A DNA stretch of 64,000 nucleotides from Rheinheimera riviphila. Its GTDB lineage: Bacteria > Pseudomonadota > Gammaproteobacteria > Enterobacterales > Alteromonadaceae. Of this stretch, positions 17,146 to 26,519 are shown piece by piece (position 1 is the first letter of the stretch; every line of letters begins with the position of its first letter). The stretch covers positions 1 to 64,000 of the forward strand of contig NZ_SACS01000001.1 in assembly GCF_004005945.1 (NCBI RefSeq). The letters are read 5' to 3'. The translations under genes were made by a program, and so were the position numbers. Below the pieces are notes generated by a model. It saw only the letters and a program-made list of their open reading frames with translations, had not been told where the DNA came from and searched no databases.

Positions 17146-18393
17146 ATGGACCAACCACTTCAACCGCAGCAGCTGCAGCGCCAACGCCGACGCGTGTTTA
17201 TAACCAGTGCTTTGGTGGTGTTGAGTCTGAGTCTGGCTGGCTGGCTATTACACCGGCTGCTGACTCCGGAACTGCACCGTAGTGAACTGCGTATCGCCAC
17301 CATTGGCCAGGGTGATATTGCCAATACCATCAATGGCGCTGGTCTGGTGATCCCGGTGCACGAAGCCCAGGTCGCCAGCCCCATCAGCACCCGCGTCAGT
17401 AAAATTCATGTCAAACCTGGGCAAACGGTGCAAAAAGATCAGCTGCTGCTGGAACTGGATGATCATGATGTGCAGCTGGCGATTGAAAATCTGCGCGAGC
17501 AAATTGCCCAGCAAGACAGCCTGATGCTGAGTCTGACCGTAGGGATGCAGCAACAACTGAAAAAATTACGCAGTGACATCGAATTACTACAACTGGATTT
17601 AGCCAGTTCCACAGTACGGTTATCACGTTTTCAGAAACTTGGCGCCCTTGGCATTACTTCGCAGGATGATTTACAAAGTGCCGAGCTCGTGGTGAAACGG
17701 GCCGAAGTACAATTAAAACAGCAGCAAGAAGCCATTATCGATACCCAAAAAGCCACCGAAGCCACGCTGGAAAATGCCCGGTTACAACAGTCAATTTACC
17801 AAAAACAACTGGCGCAACAGCAAAGAGTGCTGGACCGGACCCAGGTCAAAGCGCCGTTTGCCGGCATGCTCACCTGGTTGCCGACCGACGAAGGTACCGC
17901 AATACAGGCTGGCGAATTGGTTGCCAAATTGGCACAGCTGGATAACTACCGGGTGGAAGTGTCGGTGTCGGACTTTTACAGTCGTTATCTGCAGCCGGGT
18001 CAACCAGTGCGGCTAACCTACAATCAGGAAACTTTAACCGGTGAAGTGCAAACCATTTTGCCGGAAATCAACAATGGCACGGTGCGGCTGTATGTCAGTC
18101 TGCAACAACCCAATCACCCTGCGCTTCGCAATAAACTGCGGATTGAAGCCAATATTATCACCGAACAAAAACAACAGACGTTGATTGTCGAACGGGGGAC
18201 TGCGATCAAAGGCAGCGGCGCACAGCAGGTATATCTGCTCAAAGACGGTGTCGCCGAAAAAACCATGCTGGAGTTTGGCCTGGCCGACTCCGGGCAAATT
18301 GAAGTGCTGAGCGGTGCGACCGCCGGCATGGAACTGATTATTTCCGAACTCGACAGTTATCAGCATTTAACGCAGATCCGGGTTTCAGACTAA
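17146..18393 (+). CDS. MacA/HlyD-type periplasmic adaptor of an ABC efflux system
   Basis: This 415-aa protein has one N-terminal membrane segment (about 18-40), a first lipoyl half (VASPISTRVSKIHVKPGQTV), a long coiled-coil hairpin rich in Gln/Leu (about 105-225), the second lipoyl half (VKAPFAGMLTWLPTDEGTAI) and a beta-barrel. This is the order of MacA-like membrane fusion proteins, which link an inner-membrane ABC transporter to an outer-membrane channel. It is the first gene of a six-gene operon; the ATPase follows after 55 bp. AGGA lies before the ATG and a sigma-54 promoter lies upstream. No outer-membrane factor is encoded nearby. Cargo unknown. Confidence 0.9.
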   Translation: MDQPLQPQQLQRQRRRVFITSALVVLSLSLAGWLLHRLLTPELHRSELRIATIGQGDIANTINGAGLVIPVHEAQVASPISTRVSKIHVKPGQTVQKDQLLLELDDHDVQLAIENLREQIAQQDSLMLSLTVGMQQQLKKLRSDIELLQLDLASSTVRLSRFQKLGALGITSQDDLQSAELVVKRAEVQLKQQQEAIIDTQKATEATLENARLQQSIYQKQLAQQQRVLDRTQVKAPFAGMLTWLPTDEGTAIQAGELVAKLAQLDNYRVEVSVSDFYSRYLQPGQPVRLTYNQETLTGEVQTILPEINNGTVRLYVSLQQPNHPALRNKLRIEANIITEQKQQTLIVERGTAIKGSGAQQVYLLKDGVAEKTMLEFGLADSGQIEVLSGATAGMELIISELDSYQHLTQIRVSD

Positions 18394-18448
18394 CGCGAGC
18401 ATGACCAGCATTGTCATGCCACTAACACTTTTAACAGGGGAACTAACA

Positions 18449-19111
18449 ATGATTAAACTCAGTGCGATCAGTAAAAACTACCAGACCGACAAAGTACAAA
18501 CGCGGGCGCTGGATAATATCAACCTGCAAGTCCGGGCTGGCGAATTCGTATCCATTATGGGACCAAGCGGCTGCGGTAAAAGTACCTTGCTCAATATCAT
18601 CGGTTTACTCGACCGGCCGGCATCAGGTCAGATTGAAATTAACGGCCAGCTGCTGGGTAAATACAGCGATAGTCAGGTGGCGAAACTGCGCAACCAGACC
18701 TTTGGTTTTATTTTTCAAAGCTTTCATTTAATCAACGAGCTGCGGGTGATCGACAATGTGGAACTCCCCCTGTTGTACCGCAAGATGCCAGCCGCCGAAC
18801 GTCGCGCCAAAGCCAAAGCGGCGCTGGAAAAAGTCGGTTTAACGGCGCGGATGGAGCATTTCCCGAACCAATTATCCGGCGGTCAACAACAAAGAGTCGC
18901 CATTGCCAGAGCGATGGTTGGCGAGCCGCAAATTCTGTTGGCCGATGAACCGACCGGTAATCTGGACAGTCAGATGGGCGCGGAAGTGATGTCACAATTG
19001 CTGGCGCTGAATCAGGCAGGCACCACCATCGTGATGGTGACGCACAATGAACAGGAAGCAAAACATTCCAACCGCATCGTGCGGGTATTTGATGGTCAAC
19101 TGGTGCAATAA
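18449..19111 (+). CDS. ABC transporter ATP-binding protein (MacB/LolD-like)
   Basis: This 220-aa protein has Walker A GPSGCGKST, Q-loop FGFIFQSFHLI, signature LSGGQQQRVAIARAM, Walker B ILLADEPTGNLDS and the switch His in VTHNEQEA. It starts MIKLSAISKNYQ at 18449 after AGGGGA; the upstream in-frame start at 18401 adds 16 residues not seen in the family. It belongs to the MacB/LolD/FtsE class, whose ATPases drive mechanotransmission rather than classical membrane passage. It pairs with the two permeases that follow. Confidence 0.95.
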   Translation: MIKLSAISKNYQTDKVQTRALDNINLQVRAGEFVSIMGPSGCGKSTLLNIIGLLDRPASGQIEINGQLLGKYSDSQVAKLRNQTFGFIFQSFHLINELRVIDNVELPLLYRKMPAAERRAKAKAALEKVGLTARMEHFPNQLSGGQQQRVAIARAMVGEPQILLADEPTGNLDSQMGAEVMSQLLALNQAGTTIVMVTHNEQEAKHSNRIVRVFDGQLVQ

Positions 19112-19119
19112 CGGGAACT

Positions 19120-20367
19120 ATGATGCTAAAAAATTATCTGTTAATTGCCTGGCGCATTGCCCTGCAACGTAAGTTATTTACAGTCATCAATTTGCTCTGT
19201 ATCAGCCTGACTTTATTGGTGCTACTGGTGGTGACTGCGTTGCTGGAAAACACATTTTCGCCCACCGGCGTCGAAGGCAAAAGTCCACGGATGTTGCAAA
19301 TCGTCACCATGGTGTCACTGAACGAGGAAAAGGGTAATTTCCGCCATGGCCCGCTGGGTTATAAGGTGATTACCGATTACATCAAACCTTTGCCATCGGC
19401 CGAACTGGTGGCTGCGGTCAGTATGCCGGAAAGTACCGCGGTGTATCAGCAAGGCCGGATCACCGATTTGTTGCTGCGCCGGGCTGATGCAGCCTATTGG
19501 CAAATTCTGGATTTTGAAGTGCTCGCGGGCCGGGTACCGAACGCTGAAGATGTGGCGGCCGGCCGTTTTGTGCTGGTGCTGAATCAAAGCACGGCAACAC
19601 AGCTTTTTGGCGAACAAAGCGCTGTTGGCCAGCTGCTGAATGTTGGCGGGCAACAATTTACCGTGATTGGCGTGGTCGCCGATGTGCTGCAGCTGAATTC
19701 GTTTGCCGATATGTGGGCACCCGTCAGTACTTATCCGTCGAGCGATTATCAGCATCAGCTGTGGGGCAATTTTTCGGCCTTGATCCTCGCCCGCTCCGCC
19801 GCCGATTTTCCGGCGCTGCGCCAGGAGCTCGCCACCGCGATTGACGGCTTTCAGTTTGATGATCCGGTGAAGTGGCAGGAAGTTAACATCTGGGCGGATA
19901 GCAAACTGGAATTTTTTGCCCGGATGTTGCTGCAGAATCAGAAACAGCCGGACTCAGGTGCTGCCAGTTTATTGCTGCTGATAAGCTTACTGATGCTGTT
20001 ATTTATGCTGTTGCCTGCACTGAATCTGGTCAATCTGAATACCGGCCGGATGCTGGAACGTAGCACGGAAATTGGCGTGCGTAAGGCCTTTGGCGCCAGC
20101 CGCCAACAGCTGATCTGGCAATTTCTGATCGAAAATTTGTTGTTGTGTAGCATCGGAGGTTTGCTCGGTTTAGTTATGGCCGCCGGCACGCTTGAATTGA
20201 TTGAACAGTCCGGCGTGATCCCCTATTTACAGGTGGAGATTAACCTGATGGTATTTATGCTTGGCATGGTGATCAGCATGGTTTTCGGATTACTCAGCGG
20301 CATTATCCCAGCCTGGCGCATCGCTAAACTGGACCCGGTTCACGCCTTAAAAGGAGCTCGTCGATGA
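19120..20367 (+). CDS. MacB/FtsX-type ABC permease 1
   Basis: This 415-aa protein has one N-terminal transmembrane helix (about 20-42), a large periplasmic domain, and three C-terminal helices (about 285-400) with the FtsX signature ERSTEIGVRKAFGASRQQL. It ends ARRIAKLDPVHALKG-like, typical of MacB permeases. The start is a double ATG 8 bp after the ATPase stop. The next permease overlaps it by 4 bp (ATGA). It should form a heterodimer with permease 2. Confidence 0.92.
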   Translation: MMLKNYLLIAWRIALQRKLFTVINLLCISLTLLVLLVVTALLENTFSPTGVEGKSPRMLQIVTMVSLNEEKGNFRHGPLGYKVITDYIKPLPSAELVAAVSMPESTAVYQQGRITDLLLRRADAAYWQILDFEVLAGRVPNAEDVAAGRFVLVLNQSTATQLFGEQSAVGQLLNVGGQQFTVIGVVADVLQLNSFADMWAPVSTYPSSDYQHQLWGNFSALILARSAADFPALRQELATAIDGFQFDDPVKWQEVNIWADSKLEFFARMLLQNQKQPDSGAASLLLLISLLMLLFMLLPALNLVNLNTGRMLERSTEIGVRKAFGASRQQLIWQFLIENLLLCSIGGLLGLVMAAGTLELIEQSGVIPYLQVEINLMVFMLGMVISMVFGLLSGIIPAWRIAKLDPVHALKGARR

Positions 20368-21581
20368 TCCATCATATGTTTAAACTGGTGTGGCAACGTA
20401 AGTCCCGCCATCTGCTGCTGAGTCTGGAAATTTTACTGGCCTTTTTGGTGGTATTTGCGCTCTGCGCTTCGGCAGGCCGTTATTATCAGCTGTTTCAGTT
20501 GCCGACAGGCCTCAACCATCAGGCGCGCTGGCTGGTGTCGATTGAAGGACAGGTTCAAGAGGAACTGACGCCAACCGCCACAGCAGCTACGACCGTCATC
20601 AATACCGAGTCGCTGATGTCACAGTATCAACGTGCTTTAAAACAAATTCCAGCGCTGCAACAAGTCAGTTTCACCGATATGCCGTTGTATGACTTGTCAC
20701 GGCAAAACACCTTGCTGCAGCGCGCTGACACCGGGCAAAGTCTGGAAGTTGACCAGATTTCGGTCAGCGATGACTTTTTCGCCGCCGCCGAACTGCCACT
20801 GATTGCCGGTCGTAGCTTTAACCAAACTGACAATGGCGCAGCCCACCAACCAGTGGTCATTGATCAACGTCTAGCCGACACCCTGTTTCCGGGCATTGAT
20901 CCGATTGGCCAATTGCTGCGCGATGACGCGACCAGTAGTAGCAGCAGTTATCAGATTATCGGCCTGGTAAAAGCATTACGGACTCAGGGCGAACTGATGG
21001 CGGTGGCGCCTACCATCATTAGCAGGCTGCCGGAACAAAGTGTGCCGTGGATTCTGCTGCTGCAACTGGCCGCTGGCACCGATCGGGCGATAGAGCAGCA
21101 ACTGCTGCAACAGCTAAAACAAGTGCGCAGCGACTGGAGTTATAACATTGAACCGCTGACCCAAAAACGCCAATCCATGCTGCGTACCCAGATGATCCCG
21201 CTGTTGATTTTGGCGGTGCTGAGCGCCTTTTTGCTGTCAATGGTGGCGTTTGGGTTATTTGGCGTGTTGTGGCAGCACACCAGTCAGCGCATTCCGGAAC
21301 TGGGTCTACGACGGGCGATTGGCGCCACAGCAGGTAACATTTACTGGCAGATCATCGCCGAGCAGTTAATGTTGAATTTACTGGCGGTCAGCATTGCGCT
21401 GTTATTGCTGGTGCAATTGCCACTCACCGGGGTGCTGGGCGAGCATCTGGACTGGCCGTTATTTGGGGTGGCGAGCCTCGGTGCCATTTTGATTATTTGT
21501 GTGTTATCAGTGTTATGTGCATTATATCCGGCCTGGCGTGCCAGCCGTTTAACGCCGACTGAGGCGCTGCATTATGAATAA
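20364..21581 (+). CDS. MacB/FtsX-type ABC permease 2
   Basis: This 405-aa protein has the same plan as permease 1: an N-terminal helix (about 18-38), a periplasmic MacB-like domain and three C-terminal helices, with PELGLRRAIGATAGNIYWQI and the ending AWRASRLTPTEALHYE. It overlaps permease 1 by ATGA, so translation is coupled. Two different permeases with one separate ATPase suggest a heterodimeric transporter that uses the adaptor at 17146. Cargo unknown. Confidence 0.92.
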   Translation: MIHHMFKLVWQRKSRHLLLSLEILLAFLVVFALCASAGRYYQLFQLPTGLNHQARWLVSIEGQVQEELTPTATAATTVINTESLMSQYQRALKQIPALQQVSFTDMPLYDLSRQNTLLQRADTGQSLEVDQISVSDDFFAAAELPLIAGRSFNQTDNGAAHQPVVIDQRLADTLFPGIDPIGQLLRDDATSSSSSYQIIGLVKALRTQGELMAVAPTIISRLPEQSVPWILLLQLAAGTDRAIEQQLLQQLKQVRSDWSYNIEPLTQKRQSMLRTQMIPLLILAVLSAFLLSMVAFGLFGVLWQHTSQRIPELGLRRAIGATAGNIYWQIIAEQLMLNLLAVSIALLLLVQLPLTGVLGEHLDWPLFGVASLGAILIICVLSVLCALYPAWRASRLTPTEALHYE

Positions 21582-21617
21582 CCTGATACGAATCGCTCAG
21601 CATGATTAATACTGACT

Positions 21618-21636
21618 GCTGGCTACGGCAGCCAGC
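21618..21636 (+). other. Intergenic hairpin between permease 2 and the response regulator
   Basis: GCTGGCT-ACGGC-AGCCAGC forms a 7-bp stem with a 5-nt loop in the 82-bp gap. There is no clear T tract, so a partial terminator or RNA-processing site that lowers regulator expression relative to the transporter is possible. Confidence 0.45.
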
Positions 21637-21663
21637 AATAACTTTATCCGGGAAACCAGACTG

Positions 21664-23064
21664 ATGCAGCCAGTGGCGCGCCCTTTGGTGCTAATTGTGG
21701 AAGATGATCCAGCGGTGCAAATCTCGTTGGCGCTGTTGTTAAAACAAGCTGGCTACAGCACCTTGCTGGCTGATGACGCCGCGACTGCGCTGGCGCTGCT
21801 GACGCAACATCCGGTGCAACTGGTGGTGCAGGATATGAATTTTTCGCTGCAAACCAGCGGCGAAGAAGGCTTGGCGCTGCTCGAACAAATCAGACAGCAC
21901 TGGCCGATGCTCCCGGTGTTGCTGATGACCGCCTGGGGCTCGATTGCGCTGGCCGTGCGCGGGATGAAACTGGGAGCCGCCGACTTTTTTACCAAGCCAT
22001 GGGACAATCAGCAGCTGCTGGAGCTGATTCAAACCACACTGGAATTAGCCACGCCGGTGAGCGCGCCCCTCACCGGCCGGGCGCAGCTCGATAGCCAATA
22101 TGACTTTAGCGCACTGATTGGTGAACATCCGGAATTTGTCCGACAACTCGCGACTATCGCCAGGGTCGCCCGCACCAAAGCGCCGGTGCTGATTTATGGC
22201 GAAAGTGGTACCGGTAAAGAGTTAGTCGCCGACGCGATACATCGCAATAGCCCCCGCCAGCTACAGCCGCTGGTCAAAGTAAATATGGGCGCTGTGACCT
22301 CATCGTTATTTGAAAGTGAAATGTTCGGCCATGTCCGTGGCGCTTTTACCGACGCCAAGGTCAATCGGGCGGGTCATATCGCGAGCGCCAGCCAGGGCAC
22401 TTTATTTTTGGATGAGATTGGCGAACTGCAAAAAACCGATCAGGTGAAATTACTGCGGGTGCTGCAGGAGCAGCGTTACCAGCCGGTCGGCGCCAGCCAG
22501 AGCGAGCAGGCGGATTTTCGGCTGGTCAGCGCCACCAATCAAGATTTAAGTCAGTTGGTAAGCAGTGGCCTGTTTCGCGAAGATTTATTGTACCGGCTGA
22601 ACCTGATTTGTATCCGGCTACCGCCCCTGCGCGAACGGCGTTCTGATATTCCACTGCTGGCCAAGGCATTATTGCTGCAATTGGCGCGCGACTATCAGCT
22701 GCCCGGCGTGCAACTCACCCAGGGCGCCAGCGATTGGCTGTACGCCCAGCCCTGGCCTGGTAATATCCGCCAGCTGAAGCAAACGCTGGAACGGACTTTA
22801 TTGCTGGCAAGTGCTGAAGGCGACAAACAGCAATTGGATCAACAGGATTTTATCAGCGCGATGACGGATCCAGCCCCAACTGGCGCCACCACTACGATGC
22901 ATGGCCGCACCTTGGATGAAGTGGAAAAACAACTGATCGAACAAGCGCTGGCGCAATTTCAGGGTAACCTGAGCCGGGTGGCGAAACAGCTCGGACTCAG
23001 TCGCACCGCCTTATACCGCCGGTTGGAAAAGCACCAGTTGAGTGTGCAACGGGACGAGCCTTGA
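21664..23064 (+). CDS. NtrC-family sigma-54-dependent response regulator
   Basis: This 466-aa protein has a receiver domain (1 to about 125) with acidic pair in VEDD, phospho-acceptor D57 in QDMNF and K111 in TKPW. A AAA+ domain follows with Walker A GESGTGKE (179-186) and Walker B GTLFLDEIGEL. A C-terminal Fis-type helix-turn-helix (LSRVAKQLGLSRTALYRRL) ends it. The sigma-54-contacting loop reads GAFTDA (residues 226-231) rather than GAFTGA. It lies in the operon with the ABC exporter and its cognate kinase, and is the likely activator of both sigma-54 promoters at 16914-17107, including its own. Confidence 0.94.
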   Translation: MQPVARPLVLIVEDDPAVQISLALLLKQAGYSTLLADDAATALALLTQHPVQLVVQDMNFSLQTSGEEGLALLEQIRQHWPMLPVLLMTAWGSIALAVRGMKLGAADFFTKPWDNQQLLELIQTTLELATPVSAPLTGRAQLDSQYDFSALIGEHPEFVRQLATIARVARTKAPVLIYGESGTGKELVADAIHRNSPRQLQPLVKVNMGAVTSSLFESEMFGHVRGAFTDAKVNRAGHIASASQGTLFLDEIGELQKTDQVKLLRVLQEQRYQPVGASQSEQADFRLVSATNQDLSQLVSSGLFREDLLYRLNLICIRLPPLRERRSDIPLLAKALLLQLARDYQLPGVQLTQGASDWLYAQPWPGNIRQLKQTLERTLLLASAEGDKQQLDQQDFISAMTDPAPTGATTTMHGRTLDEVEKQLIEQALAQFQGNLSRVAKQLGLSRTALYRRLEKHQLSVQRDEP

Positions 23065-23080
23065 ACCAGAGTCTGTATTG

Positions 23081-24475
23081 ATGAAAACCGAATATCGGCT
23101 GCGCAGTTATCTGCTGTTTTTACATGGCGTGTTGTTACTCGGCACTGTCAGTTTGTATCAACAACAACCGCTGTTGATGCTGGCGCTAGAACTATTGCTG
23201 GCCGCTAGTTTCTGGTTGTGTTGGCGGTTGTGCAGGCAAAGTTTGCAGCCGCTGCGCTACACCGAATGTTTTCAACAGTTATTGTCAGAACAAAGTTACA
23301 ACCACCGGCTACATGCCAACAGCGACCCACAACTGCAGTCGCTGGTGCAATGTTACAACGATTTATTGGCAAGGTTGCAGCAGGAACGGCTAAGGATTGG
23401 CGAACAACAAGGACTGCTGGATCAGTTGCTGGAAGCATCGCCGGTGGCGGTACTGGTATTTGATTTTGACGACCGACTGAGTTTACTCAACGCCAGCGCC
23501 CGGCAATTGCTGGGACTCGCCGATCCGCTCAACCGGCCACTCTGTGACTGGATTGACGGCGATGCCACCTTTTTCCCACAATTCAGCCCCATCGAACAAC
23601 AAAGAGTGCGTAGTTTGCTGCCGCAGTTGCAGCAGCTATTACCGCAGCAAAGCACTTTATGCAGCGACAGCGAAGGCCGGCGTTTTCGCTGTCAGTGCAG
23701 TCAGTTTATCGATCGTGGTTTTAGCCGCCGTTTTTTGCTGATTGAAGAGCTGACCGCAGAACTGCATAGTTCAGAAAAATCGACCTTTGATAAATTGGTG
23801 CGGGTGATTGCGCATGAGGTGAATAACACAGTGGCCGTGACGGGCTCCGTGTTGCAATCGGTTTGCAATTATCAAAAGCAGTTACAGGCGGACGACCAAC
23901 AGGATTTTGCCGTTGCCATCGCTGCGGTGCAAAAACGCAATCATAGCCTGGGGCAGTTTATTGACCGCTGTAGTCAGGTGGTTAAAATGCCGGCCGCTGA
24001 ACCGCAACCCACTGATTTGGTGGTTTTACTCAGCGATGTGATGTATTTATGCCGCGATAATGCGCAAAGCCGTGGTGTGCAGCTGCAATGGCAGTTACCG
24101 GCAGATCCGGTGTGGTTGTTGCTGGATCCGGCGTTATTTAGCCAGGCGATACTCAATATTGTCAAAAATGCGCTGGAAGCGGCTGAAACCGGCTTACAAC
24201 TCCAGCCAACGCGACCTGCTAAAGTACTGCTCAGCCTGGTGCCACAACCACAAGGCTGGCAGTTGTCGGTCACTGATTCCGGTGATTTATTGCGGGATGT
24301 CGAAGGTGGCCAATTATTTACGCCATTTTTTACCACCAAAAAAGGCGGTCAGGGCATTGGGCTGGTGTTTGTCCGCGAAGTGCTGCAACGTCACGGCCTG
24401 CCCTACCGCCTGGCCAGTACTGACGATCAGCAAAGCTGTTTTGAGATTTGGTTTAGCAGCTTAAAATCAAGCTGA
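23081..24475 (+). CDS. Membrane histidine kinase, partner of the NtrC-type regulator
   Basis: This 464-aa protein has two closely spaced N-terminal transmembrane helices (about 9-26 and 30-48) with almost no periplasmic loop, a PAS-like region (about 110-225), the phospho-acceptor H245 in VIAHEVNN, and a HATPase domain with NIVKNALEAA, VTDSGD and GGQGIGLVFVREVL. The missing sensor loop suggests it senses within the membrane or through the transporter. The ATG at 23081 gives a membrane-anchored start; an in-frame GTG at 23042 would overlap the regulator. It ends convergent with rpoS and shares a terminator with it. Confidence 0.9.
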   Translation: MKTEYRLRSYLLFLHGVLLLGTVSLYQQQPLLMLALELLLAASFWLCWRLCRQSLQPLRYTECFQQLLSEQSYNHRLHANSDPQLQSLVQCYNDLLARLQQERLRIGEQQGLLDQLLEASPVAVLVFDFDDRLSLLNASARQLLGLADPLNRPLCDWIDGDATFFPQFSPIEQQRVRSLLPQLQQLLPQQSTLCSDSEGRRFRCQCSQFIDRGFSRRFLLIEELTAELHSSEKSTFDKLVRVIAHEVNNTVAVTGSVLQSVCNYQKQLQADDQQDFAVAIAAVQKRNHSLGQFIDRCSQVVKMPAAEPQPTDLVVLLSDVMYLCRDNAQSRGVQLQWQLPADPVWLLLDPALFSQAILNIVKNALEAAETGLQLQPTRPAKVLLSLVPQPQGWQLSVTDSGDLLRDVEGGQLFTPFFTTKKGGQGIGLVFVREVLQRHGLPYRLASTDDQQSCFEIWFSSLKSS

Positions 24476-24523
24476 AGCATGCGGCTCGCGACTTAGTTCG
24501 GTGACAATTTTGGTATACAAATA

Positions 24524-24556
24524 AAAATGCCAGTCACTTTAGGCAACTGGCATTTT
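24524..24556. terminator. Bidirectional terminator between the kinase gene and rpoS
   Basis: Eleven-base arms AAAATGCCAGT and ACTGGCATTTT flank an 11-nt loop. The A and T runs serve both convergent genes. Confidence 0.85.
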
Positions 24557-24570
24557 AAAGGCTTTAGTTT

Positions 24571-24612
24571 TATTCCTGAAAACTTATTCCTGAAAACTTA
24601 CTCTTGAAAAAG
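24571..24612. repeat. Tandem 14-bp repeat at the 3' end of rpoS
   Basis: Two identical units TATTCCTGAAAACT (24571-24584 and 24585-24598) are followed by a diverged third, TACTCTTGAAAAAG (24599-24612), which spans the rpoS stop codon. It looks like a recent duplication of the gene's 3' end. Confidence 0.85.
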
Positions 24613-25596
24613 AGTCTCGATATTCAAGCCCTGATGCGTGACGATTTCCCGTAACCGGCGTAATGCTTCGACCTGAATTTGCCGCACCCGCTCGCGGGTT
24701 AAGCCAATTTCGCGGCCGACATCTTCCAGCGTCGACGGCTCGTAGCCAAGCAGCCCAAAACGGCGCGCCAATACTTCCCGTTGTTTTGGATTGAGCTCTT
24801 CCAGCCACAACACCAGATGCTGGCGAATATCCGCATCCTGCAGTTCGGTTTCCGGGCCAAGTTCCTTTTCATCGGCTAGAATATCCAGCAGCTGCTTTTC
24901 GGAAGAACCGGCGACCGGTGTATCCACTGAGGTGATTTTCTCATTCAGCTTCAGCATCTTACGAACTTCTTCCACCGGCCTGTCGAGCGCAGCGGCAATT
25001 TCTTCCGGCGTTGGTTCGTGGTCCAGCCGTTGCGACAATTCACGCGCCGCCCGCAGATAAATATTGAGCTCTTTCACCACGTGGATCGGCAGCCGGATAG
25101 TCCGGGTCTGATTCATAATGGCGCGTTCAATGGTCTGGCGGATCCACCAGGTGGCATAAGTTGAAAAGCGAAACCCACGTTCCGGGTCAAATTTTTCCAC
25201 GGCTCGGATCAGACCCAGGTTGCCTTCTTCAATTAAATCCAGCAAGGCGAGACCACGATTGATGTAACGGCGGGCGATTTTCACCACCAACCTTAAGTTA
25301 CTTTCAATCATCCGTTTGCGGGCAGCCTGATCACCTTTGAGTGATAAGCGGGAAAAATAGACTTCTTCTTCAGCGGAGAGCAAAGGTGAAAAACCAATCT
25401 CACCGAGGTAAATCTGTGTGGCGTCCATCGCACGCGCGCTATCGTCGCGGGTAAAAACGTCTTCTGTGGTGGCTTCTTCATCAACGGCCAGCGCTTCCAA
25501 ATCCGGCTCGGCGCCTTCATCGTCCAGCGATACAACATCTTCCGTTAAATCAGCTTCTTTAAAATCAACAACTTCATCTTCTTCTTTGTGTCCCAT
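24598..25596 (-). CDS. rpoS: RNA polymerase sigma factor RpoS (sigma-38)
   Basis: This 332-aa sigma-70 family protein has an acidic N-terminus, region 1.2 ([20 protein letters not shown]), region 2 ([20 protein letters not shown] and [20 protein letters not shown]), region 3 and region 4 ([20 protein letters not shown]). The gene order with nlpD, pcm and surE, and the length, identify RpoS, the stationary-phase and stress sigma factor. The start at 25596 (MGHKEEDE) has GGGAG seven bases before it; the ATG at 25602 sits directly against that site. It lies 74 bp after nlpD. Confidence 0.96.
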   Translation of the reverse strand: MGHKEEDEVVDFKEADLTEDVVSLDDEGAEPDLEALAVDEEATTEDVFTRDDSARAMDATQIYLGEIGFSPLLSAEEEVYFSRLSLKGDQAARKRMIESNLRLVVKIARRYINRGLALLDLIEEGNLGLIRAVEKFDPERGFRFSTYATWWIRQTIERAIMNQTRTIRLPIHVVKELNIYLRAARELSQRLDHEPTPEEIAAALDRPVEEVRKMLKLNEKITSVDTPVAGSSEKQLLDILADEKELGPETELQDADIRQHLVLWLEELNPKQREVLARRFGLLGYEPSTLEDVGREIGLTRERVRQIQVEALRRLREIVTHQGLNIETLFQE

Positions 25597-25670
25597 ATCC
25601 ATCTCCCAACCTACCAGGGTAGTTACACCTAACTGCCAGAAATCCTTTCTTTTCGTTATGAGCTTGTGTT

Positions 25671-26519
25671 TTATTTTAGGTATTTGAGCGGATCAACGGA
25701 TTGGCCACGAAAACGAATTTCAAAGTGCAGCTGAACGCGATCTGCATCAGTGTTGCCCATTTCTGCAATGAGTTGACCAGCTGACACCGAATCACGCTCT
25801 TTGACCAATAATCGATGGTTGTGAGCATAGGCGCTGAGGAAATCATCGTTGTGCTTGATAATCACCAGATTGCCATAACCGCGAAGGGCATTGCCGGCGT
25901 AAACTACCTGGCCTGCTGCCGCAGCTTTGATCGGTGTCCCAACAGCACCACCAATGTCCAGGCCTTTGTTACCATGCTCCTGGTGCGAAAATTTCGCTAA
26001 AATCGGGCCTTTTACCGGCCACAACCATTGCGATACGTTCCCATTGTTGGTACTCTTGTCGATTTTTTCAGATTCTGTGACCTGTTGATTCTGACCATAG
26101 CGCTTTTGATTTTGCTGCGCAACTACTTTAGAGGAATTTAATGGAGTCTTTGATTTAACTGGATTTGAATAATTCTTATTTGCTGAACGGTCGGTTAAAA
26201 CCGGGCCTCGTACTGCTGTTTTGTAACCGTTGTCTTTGCCAGTCACCAATACCTGACCAACATAAATGGTGTAAGGCTCAGGAATACGATTGAGGCGCGC
26301 CAGATTGCGATAATCCATCCCGGCGCGAAAGGCGATCGAAAATAAGGTATCGCCTTTTTTCACCTGATAGGTGTCCGCCTGCAGACTCCCTTTCGCCACT
26401 TGCCGGCTTTGGGCATAACTGACCGGCGCCGGCCCCTGACTGCTGGAACAAGCCTGCAACAGTAGACTGCAGACCAGGCCAGCGATCAGACCGTTTTTTT
26501 GCAACACCCGATTAGCCAT
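25671..26519 (-). CDS. nlpD: Murein hydrolase activator lipoprotein NlpD
   Basis: This 282-aa lipoprotein has a lipobox LLLQAC near residue 24, a LysM domain ([20 protein letters not shown]) and a C-terminal M23-type domain ([20 protein letters not shown] to [20 protein letters not shown]). In E. coli NlpD the M23 domain lacks zinc ligands and activates the amidase AmiC at the septum; the HxxxD and second His ligands also look incomplete here. The start at 26519 overlaps the end of yqaA by 8 bp. The rpoS promoter often lies inside nlpD; I could not pick it out. Confidence 0.93.
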   Translation of the reverse strand: MANRVLQKNGLIAGLVCSLLLQACSSSQGPAPVSYAQSRQVAKGSLQADTYQVKKGDTLFSIAFRAGMDYRNLARLNRIPEPYTIYVGQVLVTGKDNGYKTAVRGPVLTDRSANKNYSNPVKSKTPLNSSKVVAQQNQKRYGQNQQVTESEKIDKSTNNGNVSQWLWPVKGPILAKFSHQEHGNKGLDIGGAVGTPIKAAAAGQVVYAGNALRGYGNLVIIKHNDDFLSAYAHNHRLLVKERDSVSAGQLIAEMGNTDADRVQLHFEIRFRGQSVDPLKYLK

